Part shown: in pieces, positions 1 through 9,325 of the stretch
Position numbering within the stretch: the first letter of the stretch is position 1
Layout of the letters: the number at the start of each line of letters is the position of its first letter
Program-made: the position numbers and the translations under genes
Notes under the pieces: model-generated
Database searches by the model: none
What the model saw: the letters and a program-made list of their open reading frames with translations, nothing else
Told to the model about the DNA's origin: nothing
Origin: Streptomyces sp. V3I7
GTDB lineage: Bacteria > Actinomycetota > Actinomycetes > Streptomycetales > Streptomycetaceae
Direction of reading: 5' to 3'
NCBI RefSeq assembly: GCF_030817495.1
Contig: NZ_JAUSZK010000001.1
Span: 5,852,001-5,916,000, forward strand
Length of the DNA stretch: 64,000 nt

Positions 1-205
1 CACCGACTTCGAGAACTTCTCCGAGGAGGAGTTCGCGGCCCGCGCCGCCCTCATCGAGAAGGCGGGCGGCCGCGCGTGGACGGCGGAGGAGGCGCGCCGC
101 CAGTACGGCATCGCCCTCGAAGCCCTCGACTCCGTGAACATGCCCGACCGGGTGCGGGACCAGTTCGCGGCGCTCGCCGACTTCGTCGTCGTACGGAAGA
201 GATGA
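1..205 (+). CDS. Polyprenyl diphosphate synthase, C-terminal end (5' truncated by window)
   Basis: An open frame enters from the left edge (codons begin at base 2) and stops with TGA at 203-205, leaving about 67 residues. The peptide contains ALIEKAGGRAW and ends ADFVVVRKR, which looks like the last helices of an all-trans isoprenyl diphosphate synthase (I-E-x-x-G-G followed by a short helical tail). In Streptomyces hopanoid operons the gene directly before squalene-hopene cyclase is such a synthase, supplying C15/C20 prenyl diphosphates, so context and sequence agree. The catalytic DDxxD motifs lie outside the window, so the identification depends on the tail and the neighbour. Confidence 0.7.
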   Translation, partial: TDFENFSEEEFAARAALIEKAGGRAWTAEEARRQYGIALEALDSVNMPDRVRDQFAALADFVVVRKR

Positions 206-323
206 TCACCATCGGCCGCATAGCCCTCGCGTAGTCGCCGGCCGGTGCCGCGGGCAGTGCCCGCTCACCGGCCGACGGCGGACCCACAGCAGCACGACGA
301 GACGACTGCACGAAGGGGAAGCC

Positions 324-2345
324 ATGACAGCGACGACCGACGGAAGCACCGGGGCCTCCGTGCCGCCCCGCGCCGCCTCGGCCCATGGAGCAGCCAGCAC
401 GATCCCCGGGGCGGCCGGGGTACACGTAGCCGCCGCCCGCGCCGCGCAGCGCGCCACCGACTTCCTGCTCTCCCTGCAGGATGCCGAGGGCTGGTGGAAG
501 GGCGACCTCGAGACCAACGTCACGATGGACGCCGAGGACCTGCTCCTGCGCCAGTTCCTGGGCATCGGCGACGAGGAGACGACCCGCGCCGCCGCCCTCT
601 TCATCCGCGGCGAGCAGCGCGAGGACGGCACCTGGGCCACCTTCTACGGCGGCCCCGGCGAACTGTCCACCACCATCGAGGCGTACGTCGCCCTGCGCCT
701 GGCCGGCGACGCGATCGACGCCCCCCACATGGCGAAGGCCTCCGCCTGGATCCGCGAACAGGGCGGCATCGCCGCCGCCCGCGTGTTCACCCGGATCTGG
801 CTGGCCCTGTTCGGCTGGTGGAAGTGGGAGGACCTGCCCGAACTCCCGCCGGAGCTCGTCTACTTCCCCAAGTGGATGCCGCTCAACATCTACGACTTCG
901 GCTGCTGGGCCCGGCAGACGATCGTCGCCCTGACGATCGTCTCCGCGAAGCGCCCGGTACGGCCCGCGCCCTTCCCGCTCGACGAACTCCACACCGACCC
1001 CGCCCAGCCGAACCCGCCCAAGCCCTTCGCTCCCGTGGCCAGTTGGGACGGCGTCTTCCAGCGGCTGGACAAGGCGATGCACCGCCTGCGCCCGGTCATG
1101 CCGCGCCGGCTGCGCCGGGCCGCGATGAACACCGCCGCCCGCTGGATCATCGAGCGCCAGGAGAACGACGGCTGCTGGGGCGGCATCCAGCCGCCGGCCG
1201 TGTACTCGCTCATCGCCCTGCACCTGCTCGGCTACGACCTTGAGCACCCCGTGATGCGCGAGGGCCTCGCCTCGCTGGACCGGTTCGCCGTCCGGCGCGA
1301 GGACGGGGCGCGGATGGTCGAGGCCTGCCAGTCACCCGTGTGGGACACCTGTCTGGCCGTGATCGCCCTGGCCGACGCGGGAGTTCGCCCCGACCACCCC
1401 CAACTCGTCAAGGCGGCCGACTGGATGCTCGGCGAGGAGATCGTCCGGCGCGGCGACTGGGCCGTACGCCGTCCCCAACTACCGCCGGGCGGCTGGGCGT
1501 TCGAGTTCCACAACGACAACTACCCCGACATCGACGACACCGCCGAGGTCGTCCTCGCGCTGCGCCGCGTGCAGCACCCCGACGCGGAGCGGATGGAGGG
1601 TGCGATCGGGCGCGGGGTCCGCTGGAACCTCGGGATGCAGTCGAGGAACGGCGCCTGGGGCGCCTTCGACGTCGACAACACCAGCCCGTTCCCCAACCGG
1701 CTGCCGTTCTGCGACTTCGGCGAGGTCATCGACCCGCCGTCCGCCGACGTCACCGCGCACGTCGTCGAGATGCTCGCCGTCGAGGGCCTGTCCCACGACC
1801 CGCGCACCCGGCGCGGCATCGAGTGGCTGCTGGCCGAACAGGAGCCCGACGGCTCGTGGTTCGGGCGCTGGGGCGTCAACTACGTCTACGGCACCGGGTC
1901 CGTGGTGCCCGCGCTGACCGCGGCCGGACTGCCCGGCTCGCATCCGGCGATCCGCCGCGCGGTGAACTGGCTGGAGTCCGTCCAGAACGACGACGGCGGC
2001 TGGGGCGAGGACCTGCGCTCGTACAAGGACGCCAAGGAGTGGAGCGGCCGCGGCGCCTCCACCGCCTCCCAGACCGCGTGGGCGCTGCTCGCGCTGCTGG
2101 CTGCGGGGGAGAAGGACTCCAAGGCCGTGGAGCGAGGCGTCGAGTGGCTCGCGGCCACCCAGCGGCAGGACGGCTCCTGGGACGAGCCGTACTTCACCGG
2201 CACCGGCTTCCCCTGGGACTTCTCCATCAACTACCACCTCTACCGGCAGGTGTTCCCGCTCACCGCGCTCGGCCGGTACGTGCACGGCGAACCGTTCAGT
2301 GACCAGCACGCAGGGCAGCCGCTCGCCGGGGCCGAGGGGAGCTGA
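324..2345 (+). CDS. shc: Squalene-hopene cyclase
   Basis: Cyclises squalene to hopene/hopanol at the membrane; the committed step of hopanoid synthesis (HpnF). The 673-residue length is usual for the family. The catalytic acid motif D402-I-D-D-T-A is intact. QW-type repeats (Q/E-x-x-D-G-x-W) recur along the chain: EDGTW near residue 100, ENDGCW near 285, EPDGSW near 508, NDDGGW near 557 and RQDGSW near 616. The first 50 residues are Ala-rich and probably variable. The ATG at 324 follows GAAGGGGAAG. It lies 118 nt after the synthase stop, and its own stop overlaps the next start by one base (TGATG), so it is translated in the hopanoid operon. Confident. Confidence 0.97.
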   Translation: MTATTDGSTGASVPPRAASAHGAASTIPGAAGVHVAAARAAQRATDFLLSLQDAEGWWKGDLETNVTMDAEDLLLRQFLGIGDEETTRAAALFIRGEQREDGTWATFYGGPGELSTTIEAYVALRLAGDAIDAPHMAKASAWIREQGGIAAARVFTRIWLALFGWWKWEDLPELPPELVYFPKWMPLNIYDFGCWARQTIVALTIVSAKRPVRPAPFPLDELHTDPAQPNPPKPFAPVASWDGVFQRLDKAMHRLRPVMPRRLRRAAMNTAARWIIERQENDGCWGGIQPPAVYSLIALHLLGYDLEHPVMREGLASLDRFAVRREDGARMVEACQSPVWDTCLAVIALADAGVRPDHPQLVKAADWMLGEEIVRRGDWAVRRPQLPPGGWAFEFHNDNYPDIDDTAEVVLALRRVQHPDAERMEGAIGRGVRWNLGMQSRNGAWGAFDVDNTSPFPNRLPFCDFGEVIDPPSADVTAHVVEMLAVEGLSHDPRTRRGIEWLLAEQEPDGSWFGRWGVNYVYGTGSVVPALTAAGLPGSHPAIRRAVNWLESVQNDDGGWGEDLRSYKDAKEWSGRGASTASQTAWALLALLAAGEKDSKAVERGVEWLAATQRQDGSWDEPYFTGTGFPWDFSINYHLYRQVFPLTALGRYVHGEPFSDQHAGQPLAGAEGS

Positions 2346-2986
2346 TGAGAGCGCAGCCCGCCACGGCCCCGCTGCTGATCGCCTGCGCGCTCGGCATCGA
2401 GCACCTCGCGCTGCGCACGGGCGAGCGCGGCGCCTGCGGCGGGCCGGTCACCGTCCTGCGTACCGGTATGGGCCCCCGGGCGGCGGAACGCACCGTCGCC
2501 CGGCTGCTCACCGACCCCCCGCTGGCCGGGGCCGCCGTGCTCGCCACCGGCTTCTGCGCGGGGCTCGCCCCCGGCATGCACCCCGGTGACCTGGTCGTCG
2601 CCGAAGAGACCAGGGACCCGCGCGGAAACGTTCCGTGCGTGGGCACCGAACGGCTCGTCAAGGAACTCGTCCGCACGGTGCCCGGGCGCACCGTCCACAC
2701 CGGCCCGCTGACCGGCTCCGACCACGTCGTCCGCGGCCACGAACGGTCCGATCTGCTGGCGACGGGCGCGATCGCGGTCGACATGGAATCGGCGGCCACG
2801 CTCCTGAGCGCCGTGCGTGCGGGCGTGCGCCCGGTTGCGGCCGTACGGGTGGTCGTGGACGCTCCAGAACATGAACTGGTCCGGATCGGCACGGTGCGCG
2901 GTGGAATATCAGCTTTCCGCGTTCTTCGTTCCGTCCTCCCCGCTTTCTTCGAATGGCACCGTTCTTTGCTGCTCCCCCGGAGGTGA
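2345..2986 (+). CDS. hpnG: Adenosylhopane nucleosidase/phosphorylase (HpnG)
   Basis: Predicted to remove adenine from adenosylhopane, giving (phospho)ribosylhopane, the second step of side-chain synthesis. The 213-residue protein has a purine-nucleoside-phosphorylase-like fold: a Gly/Ala-rich core, ATGFCAGLAPGMHPGDLV near residues 60-77, and VDMESAATL near 143-151, where the Glu is the nucleoside-binding acid of MTA/SAH nucleosidase relatives. No signal peptide is seen. The ATG overlaps the shc stop by one base. The assignment comes from this fold plus the position between shc and hpnH, as in known hopanoid operons. Confidence 0.88.
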   Translation: MRAQPATAPLLIACALGIEHLALRTGERGACGGPVTVLRTGMGPRAAERTVARLLTDPPLAGAAVLATGFCAGLAPGMHPGDLVVAEETRDPRGNVPCVGTERLVKELVRTVPGRTVHTGPLTGSDHVVRGHERSDLLATGAIAVDMESAATLLSAVRAGVRPVAAVRVVVDAPEHELVRIGTVRGGISAFRVLRSVLPAFFEWHRSLLLPRR

Positions 2987-2991
2987 GCCAG

Positions 2992-4014
2992 ATGGCCATG
3001 CCGCTGCGCCAGTCCATCAAGGTCGCTACGTACCTGGCTGAACAGAAGCTGCGCAGGCGGGACAAGTTTCCGCTCATCGTCGAGCTGGAACCGCTCTTCG
3101 CCTGCAACCTGAAGTGCGAGGGCTGCGGCAAGATCCAGCACCCGGCCGGCGTGCTGAAGCAGCGGATGCCGGTCGCGCAGGCGGTGGGGGCGGTGCTGGA
3201 GTCCGGCGCGCCCATGGTGTCCATCGCCGGCGGCGAACCGTTGATGCACCCGCAGATCGACGAGATCGTGCGCCAGTTGGTGGCCAAGCGGAAGTACGTC
3301 TTCCTGTGCACCAACGCGCTGCTGCTGCGCAAGAAGATGGACCAGTTCACGCCCTCGCCGTACTTCGCCTTCGCCGTGCACATCGACGGACTGCGCGAGC
3401 GGCACGATGAGTCCGTGGCGAAGGAGGGCGTGTTCGACGAGGCGGTGGCGGCCATCAAGGAGGCCAAGGAGCGCGGCTTCCGGGTCACCACCAACTCCAC
3501 CTTCTTCAACACCGACACCCCGCAGACCATCGTCGAGGTACTCAACTTCCTCAACGACGACCTCGAGGTGGACGAGATGATGATCTCGCCCGCCTACGCC
3601 TACGAGAAGGCACCCGACCAGGAGCACTTCCTCGGCGTCGAGCAGACCCGCGAGCTGTTCAAGAAGGCCTTCTCGGGCGGCAACCGCCGGCGCTGGCGGC
3701 TCAACCACTCCCCGCTCTTCCTGGACTTCCTGGAGGGCAAGGTCGACTTCCCGTGCACCGCGTGGGCGATCCCGAACTACTCCCTCTTCGGCTGGCAGCG
3801 CCCCTGCTACCTGATGAGCGACGGGTACGTGCCGACGTACCGCGAACTCATCGAGGACACCGACTGGGACAAGTACGGCCGCGGCAAGGACCCGCGCTGC
3901 GCCAACTGCATGGCGCACTGCGGCTACGAGCCCACCGCCGTCCTCGCCACCATGGGCTCGCTCAAGGAGTCGCTGCGCGCACTGCGCGAGGCGGTCTCCG
4001 GGAACCGGGAGTGA
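2992..4014 (+). CDS. hpnH: Radical SAM adenosylhopane synthase
   Basis: Joins the 5'-deoxyadenosyl radical to hopene, the C5 extension that begins C35 hopanoids. The 340-aa protein carries the radical-SAM Cys cluster C38-x3-C42-x2-C45 and the GGEP SAM motif near residue 82. A C-terminal C-x2-C-x3-C (CANCMAHC, near 303-310) may hold another cluster or zinc. ATG 2992 is chosen because GGAGG lies at 2979-2983 and [10 protein letters not shown] is the usual N-terminus; an earlier in-frame ATG at 2953 falls inside hpnG and lacks a site. The gap from hpnG is 5 nt. Operon member. Confidence 0.95.
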   Translation: MAMPLRQSIKVATYLAEQKLRRRDKFPLIVELEPLFACNLKCEGCGKIQHPAGVLKQRMPVAQAVGAVLESGAPMVSIAGGEPLMHPQIDEIVRQLVAKRKYVFLCTNALLLRKKMDQFTPSPYFAFAVHIDGLRERHDESVAKEGVFDEAVAAIKEAKERGFRVTTNSTFFNTDTPQTIVEVLNFLNDDLEVDEMMISPAYAYEKAPDQEHFLGVEQTRELFKKAFSGGNRRRWRLNHSPLFLDFLEGKVDFPCTAWAIPNYSLFGWQRPCYLMSDGYVPTYRELIEDTDWDKYGRGKDPRCANCMAHCGYEPTAVLATMGSLKESLRALREAVSGNRE

Positions 4015-4018
4015 CCGT

Positions 4019-5176
4019 ATGACAGCCATCCCCCTCGGCCTCCCGGAGGCCCCGGCCCGGCCGATCGCCGAGCGGCGCGTGTCGCGGCAGATCCAGGTCG
4101 GACCGGTGGCGGTCGGAGGCGGCGCGCCTGTGTCGGTGCAGTCGATGACGACGACGCGGACGTCGGACATCGGTGCGACGCTCCAGCAGATCGCGGAGCT
4201 GACGGCGTCGGGTTGCCAGATCGTGCGGGTGGCCTGCCCCACGCAGGACGACGCGGACGCGCTGGCGACGATCGCGCGGAAGTCGCAGATCCCGGTGATC
4301 GCGGACATCCACTTCCAGCCGAAGTACGTGTTCGCGGCGATCGAGGCGGGCTGTGCGGCGGTGCGGGTGAACCCGGGGAACATCAAGCAGTTCGACGACA
4401 AGGTCAGGGAGATCGCGCGGGCGGCGAAGGACCACGGCACGCCGATCCGCATCGGTGTGAACGCCGGTTCCCTGGACCGGCGTCTGCTGCAGAAGTACGG
4501 CAAGGCGACCCCGGAGGCTCTGGTGGAGTCGGCGCTGTGGGAGGCGTCGCTGTTCGAGGAACACGGCTTCCGGGACATCAAGATCTCGGTGAAGCACAAC
4601 GACCCGGTCGTGATGATCGAGGCCTACCGCCAGCTGGCGGCCCGGTGCGAGTACCCGCTGCACCTGGGTGTGACGGAGGCGGGCCCGGCGTTCCAGGGCA
4701 CCATCAAGTCGGCGGTGGCGTTCGGCGCGCTGCTCTCCGAGGGCATCGGCGACACGATCCGCGTCTCGCTGTCGGCGCCGCCGGCGGAGGAGGTCAAGGT
4801 CGGCATCCAGATCCTGGAGTCGTTGAACCTGCGCCAGCGGGGTCTGGAGATCGTTTCGTGCCCGTCGTGCGGCCGCGCGCAGGTGGATGTGTACAAGCTG
4901 GCCGAGGAGGTCACGGCGGGCCTGACCGGCATGGAGGTCCCCCTTCGCGTCGCGGTCATGGGGTGTGTCGTGAACGGCCCGGGCGAGGCCCGCGAGGCCG
5001 ACCTCGGCGTCGCTTCCGGTAATGGCAAGGGCCAGATCTTCGTGAAGGGCGAGGTCATCAAGACCGTCCCCGAGTCCAAGATCGTGGAGACCCTGATCGA
5101 GGAGGCCATGAAGCTGGCCGCCCAGATGGAGGCCGAGGGGCTCGCCCCGGGGGAGCCCGCCGTAACAGTGAGTTGA
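4019..5176 (+). CDS. ispG: 4-hydroxy-3-methylbut-2-en-1-yl diphosphate synthase (operon copy)
   Basis: Reductive ring-opening of MEcPP to HMBPP, the penultimate MEP-pathway step; a 4Fe-4S enzyme. The 385-aa protein has an N-terminal TIM-barrel region and C-terminal cluster ligands in SCPSCGR and [10 protein letters not shown]. It starts 4 nt after hpnH. Base composition differs slightly from the flanking genes (more gcg/ggt codons), which I note without drawing a conclusion. In Streptomyces a second ispG elsewhere serves primary metabolism, so this is probably the hopanoid-dedicated paralogue; that copy is not in the window. Confidence 0.95.
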   Translation: MTAIPLGLPEAPARPIAERRVSRQIQVGPVAVGGGAPVSVQSMTTTRTSDIGATLQQIAELTASGCQIVRVACPTQDDADALATIARKSQIPVIADIHFQPKYVFAAIEAGCAAVRVNPGNIKQFDDKVREIARAAKDHGTPIRIGVNAGSLDRRLLQKYGKATPEALVESALWEASLFEEHGFRDIKISVKHNDPVVMIEAYRQLAARCEYPLHLGVTEAGPAFQGTIKSAVAFGALLSEGIGDTIRVSLSAPPAEEVKVGIQILESLNLRQRGLEIVSCPSCGRAQVDVYKLAEEVTAGLTGMEVPLRVAVMGCVVNGPGEAREADLGVASGNGKGQIFVKGEVIKTVPESKIVETLIEEAMKLAAQMEAEGLAPGEPAVTVS

Positions 5177-5208
5177 ACCGAAGCACGGAACCGAGAGGGG
5201 GCCCGACG

Positions 5209-7113
5209 GTGACCATTCTGGAGAACATCCGGGGACCGCGCGACGTGAAGGCGCTGTCCGAGGCGGAGCTCGGGGAACTGTCGGAAGAGATCCGCGAGTT
5301 CCTGGTGACGGCGGTCGCCAGGACCGGCGGTCACCTCGGACCCAACCTGGGCGTGGTGGAACTCTCCATCGCGCTCCACCGGGTCTTCGAATCGCCGGTC
5401 GACCGCATCCTGTGGGACACCGGCCACCAGAGCTACGTACACAAACTCCTGACCGGACGCCAGGACTTCTCCAAACTGCGCGGCAAGGGCGGACTGTCGG
5501 GCTATCCGTCGCGCGAGGAGTCCGAGCACGACGTCATCGAGAACAGCCACGCCTCCACCGCCCTCGGCTGGGCCGACGGACTCGCCAAGGCCCGCCAGCT
5601 GCAGGGGGAGAAGGGCCATGTGGTCGCGGTCATCGGCGACGGCGCGCTCACCGGCGGCATGGCCTGGGAGGCGCTCAATAACATCGCGGCCGCCAAGAAC
5701 CGGCCCCTGATCATCGTCGTCAACGACAACGAGCGGTCGTACTCGCCGACCATCGGCGGCCTCGCCAACCACCTGGCCACCCTGCGCACGACCGACAGCT
5801 ACGAGAAGATCCTCGCCTGGGGCAAGGACGTCCTGCTGCGCACCCCGGTCATCGGCACGCCCCTCTACGACTCCCTGCACGGCGCCAAGAAGGGCTTCAA
5901 GGACGCCTTCGCGCCCCAGGGCATGTTCGAGGACCTCGGCCTGAAGTACGTCGGCCCGATCGACGGCCACGACACCAAGGCCGTGGAGTCGGCGCTGCGC
6001 CGCGCCAAGCGGTTCCACGGGCCGGTACTGGTGCACTGCCTCACGGTGAAGGGGCGCGGCTACGAACCCGCCCTCGCCCACGAGGAGGACCGCTTCCACA
6101 CCGTCGGCGTGATGGACCCGCTGACCTGCGCACCGCTCACCCCGTCCGGCGCCCCGTCCTGGACGTCGGTGTTCGGCGACGAGATGGTGCGCATCGGAGA
6201 GGAACGCGACGACGTCGTGGCGATCACGGCGGCCATGCTGCACCCGGTCGGCCTCGGCAAGTTCGCCGCACGCTTCCCCGACCGCGTCTGGGACGTCGGC
6301 ATCGCCGAGCAGCACGCGGCCGTGTCCGCCGCCGGACTCGCCACCGGCGGCCTGCACCCGGTCTTCGCCGTCTACGCCACCTTCCTCAACCGTGCCTTCG
6401 ACCAGCTGCTGATGGACGTGGCGCTGCACCGGTGCGGAGTCACCTTCGTCCTCGACCGGGCCGGCGTCACCGGCGTCGACGGGGCCTCGCACAACGGCAT
6501 GTGGGACATGTCCGTCCTCCAGGTCGTGCCCGGCCTGCGGATCGCCGCGCCGCGCGACGCCGACCAGTTGCGCGCCCAGCTGCGCGAGGCCGTCGCCGTG
6601 GACGACGCGCCCACGCTGGTGCGCTACCCCAAGGAGTCGGTGGGACCCCGGATCCCGGCGGTCGACCGGGTGGGCGGCATGGACGTCCTGCACCGGGACG
6701 AGAGCCCCGAGGTGCTGCTGGTCGCCGTCGGCGTCATGGCGCCGGTGTGCCTCCAGGCCGCCGAGCTGCTGGCCGCCCGCGGCATCACCTGCACGGTCGT
6801 GGACCCCCGCTGGGTCAAGCCCGTCGACCCGGCGCTGCCCGGACTCGCCGCGGCACACCGGCTGGTGGCCGTCGTCGAGGACAACAGCCGCGCGGCCGGG
6901 GTCGGCGCCGCGGTGGCGCTGACACTGGGCGACGCCGAAGTCGACGTACCCCTGCGGCGGTTCGGCATCCCCGAGCAGTTCCTCGCGCACGCCAAGCGCG
7001 GCGAGGTGCTGGCCGACATCGGGCTCACACCCGTCGAGATCGCGGGGCGCATCAGCGCGAGTCTGGCCGTGCGGGAGCAGTCCGACGGCCCCGTCAGGGA
7101 GAAGGCTGAATGA
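5209..7113 (+). CDS. dxs: 1-deoxy-D-xylulose-5-phosphate synthase (operon copy)
   Basis: ThDP-dependent condensation of pyruvate with glyceraldehyde-3-phosphate, first step of the MEP pathway. The 634-aa protein shows GGHLGPNLG near the N-terminus, the ThDP/Mg motif G143-D-G starting [16 protein letters not shown], and DVGIAEQHA with the catalytic Glu of the transketolase fold. GTG 5209 is chosen because a purine-rich GAGAGGGGG lies at 5192-5200 and the family starts just before ITGPRD-like sequence; an upstream in-frame TTG at 5173 overlaps ispG. Placement beside ispG inside the hopanoid operon suggests dedicated precursor supply. Confidence 0.95.
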   Translation: MTILENIRGPRDVKALSEAELGELSEEIREFLVTAVARTGGHLGPNLGVVELSIALHRVFESPVDRILWDTGHQSYVHKLLTGRQDFSKLRGKGGLSGYPSREESEHDVIENSHASTALGWADGLAKARQLQGEKGHVVAVIGDGALTGGMAWEALNNIAAAKNRPLIIVVNDNERSYSPTIGGLANHLATLRTTDSYEKILAWGKDVLLRTPVIGTPLYDSLHGAKKGFKDAFAPQGMFEDLGLKYVGPIDGHDTKAVESALRRAKRFHGPVLVHCLTVKGRGYEPALAHEEDRFHTVGVMDPLTCAPLTPSGAPSWTSVFGDEMVRIGEERDDVVAITAAMLHPVGLGKFAARFPDRVWDVGIAEQHAAVSAAGLATGGLHPVFAVYATFLNRAFDQLLMDVALHRCGVTFVLDRAGVTGVDGASHNGMWDMSVLQVVPGLRIAAPRDADQLRAQLREAVAVDDAPTLVRYPKESVGPRIPAVDRVGGMDVLHRDESPEVLLVAVGVMAPVCLQAAELLAARGITCTVVDPRWVKPVDPALPGLAAAHRLVAVVEDNSRAAGVGAAVALTLGDAEVDVPLRRFGIPEQFLAHAKRGEVLADIGLTPVEIAGRISASLAVREQSDGPVREKAE

Positions 7114-8495
7114 CCAGCGAGTTCGACCTAGGCACCCTCCTCGCCGAGCGCGGGGCCGAGCGCTACGAGCTGCACACCAAGTACCTCAACCCGCAGCTCC
7201 CGCGCATGCTGCGCACCATCGGCTTCGACAAGGTCTACGAGCGCGCCGAGGGCGCCCACTTCTGGGACGCCGACGGCAACGACTACCTGGACATGCTCGC
7301 CGGGTTCGGAGTGATGGGCCTGGGCCGCCACCACCCGGTCGTCCGGCAGGCGCTGCACGACGTCCTCGACGCCCGGCTCGCCGACCTCACCCGCTTCGAC
7401 TGCCCGCCGCTGCCCGGCCTCCTCGCCGAGCGGCTGCTCGCGCACAGCCCTCACCTGGACCGGGTGTTCTTCGGCAACAGCGGCACGGAAGCCGTCGAGA
7501 CGGCCCTGAAGTTCGCCCGGTACGCCACCGGCAGACCCAGGGTCCTGTACTGCGAGCACGCCTTCCACGGACTGACCACCGGCTCCCTGTCGGTGAACGG
7601 CGAGAAGGGGTTCCGGGACGGCTTCGCCCCGCTGCTGCCCGACACCGCCGTACCGCTCGGCGATCTCGACGCGCTGACACGGGAGTTGAAGAAGGGCGAT
7701 GTCGCCGCGCTCATCGTCGAGCCGATCCAGGGCAAGGGCGTGCACGAGACCCCGCCCGGCTATCTGCGCGCCGCCCAGGAGCTGTTGCACCAGCACAAGG
7801 CGCTGCTCATCGCCGACGAGGTGCAGACGGGCCTCGGCCGGACCGGGGATTTCTACGCCTACCAGCACGAGGACGGCGTCGAGCCCGACCTGGTGTGCGT
7901 CGCCAAGGCGCTGTCCGGCGGCTATGTGCCGGTCGGCGCCACGCTCGGCAAGGACTGGATCTTCAAGAAGGTCTACTCGTCCATGGACCGGGTGCTCGTC
8001 CACTCGGCCAGCTTCGGCTCCAACGCGCAGGCCATGGCGGCCGGGCTCGCCGTCCTGTCGGTCATGGAGAACGAGGAGATCGTCGTCAACGCCCGTGCGG
8101 TCGGGGAGCAGTTGAAGTCCCGGCTCGCGGCACTGACCGACAAGTACGAGCTGCTCGCCGACGTCCGCGGCAGGGGCCTGATGATCGGCATCGAGTTCGG
8201 CCGCCCCAGCTCGCTGAAGCTGCGCGGCCGCTGGACCGTCCTCCAGGCCGCCCGCAAGGGCCTGTTCGCCCAGATGGTGGTCGTACCGCTGCTCCAGCGG
8301 CACCGGATCCTCACCCAGGTCTCCGGCGACCAACTGGAGGTGATCAAGCTGATCCCGCCGTTGGTCATCGGCGAGGCCGACGTGGACCGGTTCGTGGACG
8401 CCTTCACCGCCGTGATGGACGACGCACACAGCGGCGGCGGCCTGGTCTGGGACTTCGGCAAGACCCTGATGAAGCAGGCGGTCGCCAACCGGTGA
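7110..8495 (+). CDS. hpnO: Hopanoid aminotransferase (aminobacteriohopanetriol synthesis)
   Basis: Class-III PLP aminotransferase of 461 aa that converts the terminal carbon of ribosylhopane to an amine, giving aminobacteriohopanetriol. Visible signatures are the PLP-phosphate loop NSGTEAVE, the class-[14 protein letters not shown] segment and the Schiff-base lysine K266 in VAKALSGG. Its ATG overlaps the dxs stop (ATGA), so the two are translationally coupled. By fold alone it could be an ornithine- or acetylornithine-type aminotransferase; the operon position argues for HpnO. It is the last gene before the regulator and its operators. Confidence 0.9.
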   Translation: MTSEFDLGTLLAERGAERYELHTKYLNPQLPRMLRTIGFDKVYERAEGAHFWDADGNDYLDMLAGFGVMGLGRHHPVVRQALHDVLDARLADLTRFDCPPLPGLLAERLLAHSPHLDRVFFGNSGTEAVETALKFARYATGRPRVLYCEHAFHGLTTGSLSVNGEKGFRDGFAPLLPDTAVPLGDLDALTRELKKGDVAALIVEPIQGKGVHETPPGYLRAAQELLHQHKALLIADEVQTGLGRTGDFYAYQHEDGVEPDLVCVAKALSGGYVPVGATLGKDWIFKKVYSSMDRVLVHSASFGSNAQAMAAGLAVLSVMENEEIVVNARAVGEQLKSRLAALTDKYELLADVRGRGLMIGIEFGRPSSLKLRGRWTVLQAARKGLFAQMVVVPLLQRHRILTQVSGDQLEVIKLIPPLVIGEADVDRFVDAFTAVMDDAHSGGGLVWDFGKTLMKQAVANR

Positions 8496-8518
8496 CGCGT
8501 TCGCGGTCTCGAGAGGTC

Positions 8519-8553
8519 TTGCCTCTGAGGCAATAAATTTGCCCGATGGGCAA
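8519..8553. promoter_or_regulatory. Twin 15-bp operators before the XRE-cupin gene
   Basis: Two perfect inverted repeats: TTGCCTCTGAGGCAA at 8519-8533 (7-bp arms, 1-bp centre) and TTGCCCGATGGGCAA at 8539-8553 (6-bp arms, 3-bp centre). They share TTGCC...GGCAA and their centres (8526 and 8546) are exactly 20 bp, about two helical turns, apart. An AT-rich TAAATT at 8534-8539 lies between them and could be a -10. Inference: cooperative autoregulatory sites for the downstream XRE-cupin protein. Confidence 0.7.
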
Positions 8554-8574
8554 GAGGTGCGGCTGAATGGAGGC

Positions 8575-9174
8575 ATGAGCTCCTCCGAAGCCGAGCTGCA
8601 CGTCGTGGCGCCGCAGCTCCGGTCGCTGCGCAGGCGCGCCGGCCTCACCCTGGAGGCCGCGGCCCGCGCGGCCAGGCTGTCGCCCGCCCACCTCTCTCGC
8701 CTGGAGACCGGACAACGACAGCCCTCGCTGCCCATGCTCCTCGCCCTCGCCCGAATCTACGGCACGACCGTGTCGGAACTGCTCGGCGAGACCGTCGCCG
8801 GCCGGGACGCGATCGTACGCGCCGCCGACATGGAGCCGACCCGGGCGGGCGGCTGGACGTACTTCCAGGCCGGCGCGCCCGGCCGCGGGATGCAGGCCCT
8901 GCGGGTCCGGGTGCCGTACGGCGCGCAGGGCGACATGGTGCGGGTGCACCCCGGTGAGGAGTGGCTGTACGTCCTCCAGGGGCAGCTGCGGCTGGGCCTC
9001 GGTGACACCGTGCACCGGCTCGGGCCCGGCGACAGCGCGCACTTCGACTCGCTGACCCCGCACCGGCTCGCCGCCGAGACCGACGACGGGGTCGAGCTCC
9101 TGTTCGTCCACACCCTGCTGCAGAGTCCCACGGCCGCGCTGTGCCTGGGCCCCCACACCGGAGAGCTGTCATGA
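8575..9174 (+). CDS. XRE-cupin transcriptional regulator
   Basis: Helix-turn-helix repressor/activator with a small-molecule-binding cupin. Residues about 10-65 form the XRE HTH (RRRAGLTLEAAARAA..SPAHLSRLETGQRQPS); residues about 110-175 form the cupin barrel (HPGEEWLYVLQGQLRLGLGD, GPGDSAHFDSLTPHR), with His/Glu that could bind metal. From ATG 8575 it is 199 aa. The start is not settled: GGAGG at 8569-8573 is only one base from this ATG, in-frame GTG 8557 and TTG 8539 lie upstream (the latter inside an operator), and a GTG lies about 30 nt downstream. Its stop overlaps the next gene (ATGA). The ligand is unknown; control of the upstream operon or of itself is inferred. Confidence 0.9.
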   Translation: MSSSEAELHVVAPQLRSLRRRAGLTLEAAARAARLSPAHLSRLETGQRQPSLPMLLALARIYGTTVSELLGETVAGRDAIVRAADMEPTRAGGWTYFQAGAPGRGMQALRVRVPYGAQGDMVRVHPGEEWLYVLQGQLRLGLGDTVHRLGPGDSAHFDSLTPHRLAAETDDGVELLFVHTLLQSPTAALCLGPHTGELS

Positions 9175-9293
9175 GCAACCTCGAGGAGAGGTTCCCCCGC
9201 GCCCTGTGGGTGCGGCTGATCATCTATATCGCCGTCGGCCATGTCCTGGCCGCCTTCATCTACCTGCTGTTCACGCTGGGCGCCAAGGGGTGA
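9171..9293 (+). CDS. Small single-span membrane protein, 40 aa
   Basis: Forty codons beginning with an ATG that overlaps the regulator's stop (ATGA). A charged N-terminus (MSNLEERFPRALWVR) is followed by one hydrophobic helix, LIIYIAVGHVLAAFIYLLF (about residues 16-34), and a short TLGAKG tail. Tight coupling to an XRE-cupin gene suggests a functional link, as small conserved membrane proteins follow such regulators in other streptomycetes (recollection, not searched). Function unknown. Easily missed by length-filtered gene callers. Confidence 0.75.
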   Translation: MSNLEERFPRALWVRLIIYIAVGHVLAAFIYLLFTLGAKG

Positions 9294-9298
9294 GGTGC

Positions 9299-9316
9299 CA
9301 CGGCGCCAGCGCCGTG
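9299..9316. terminator. Bidirectional hairpin between convergent genes
   Basis: CACGGCG / CGCCGTG, a 7-bp perfect stem with a CCAG loop. It sits 6 nt after the small membrane protein stop and 10 nt before the end of the convergent phosphatase gene. No T-tract is present, as is usual for Streptomyces terminators. Confidence 0.55.
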
Positions 9317-9325
9317 CCGCGACGG

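Noticed and set aside
2296..4599. Very long open frame antisense to hpnG, hpnH and ispG
   Set aside because: It mirrors GC-rich codon bias of the real genes, has no motif, and covers three well-identified enzymes. Many similar antisense frames across the window were left out for the same reason.
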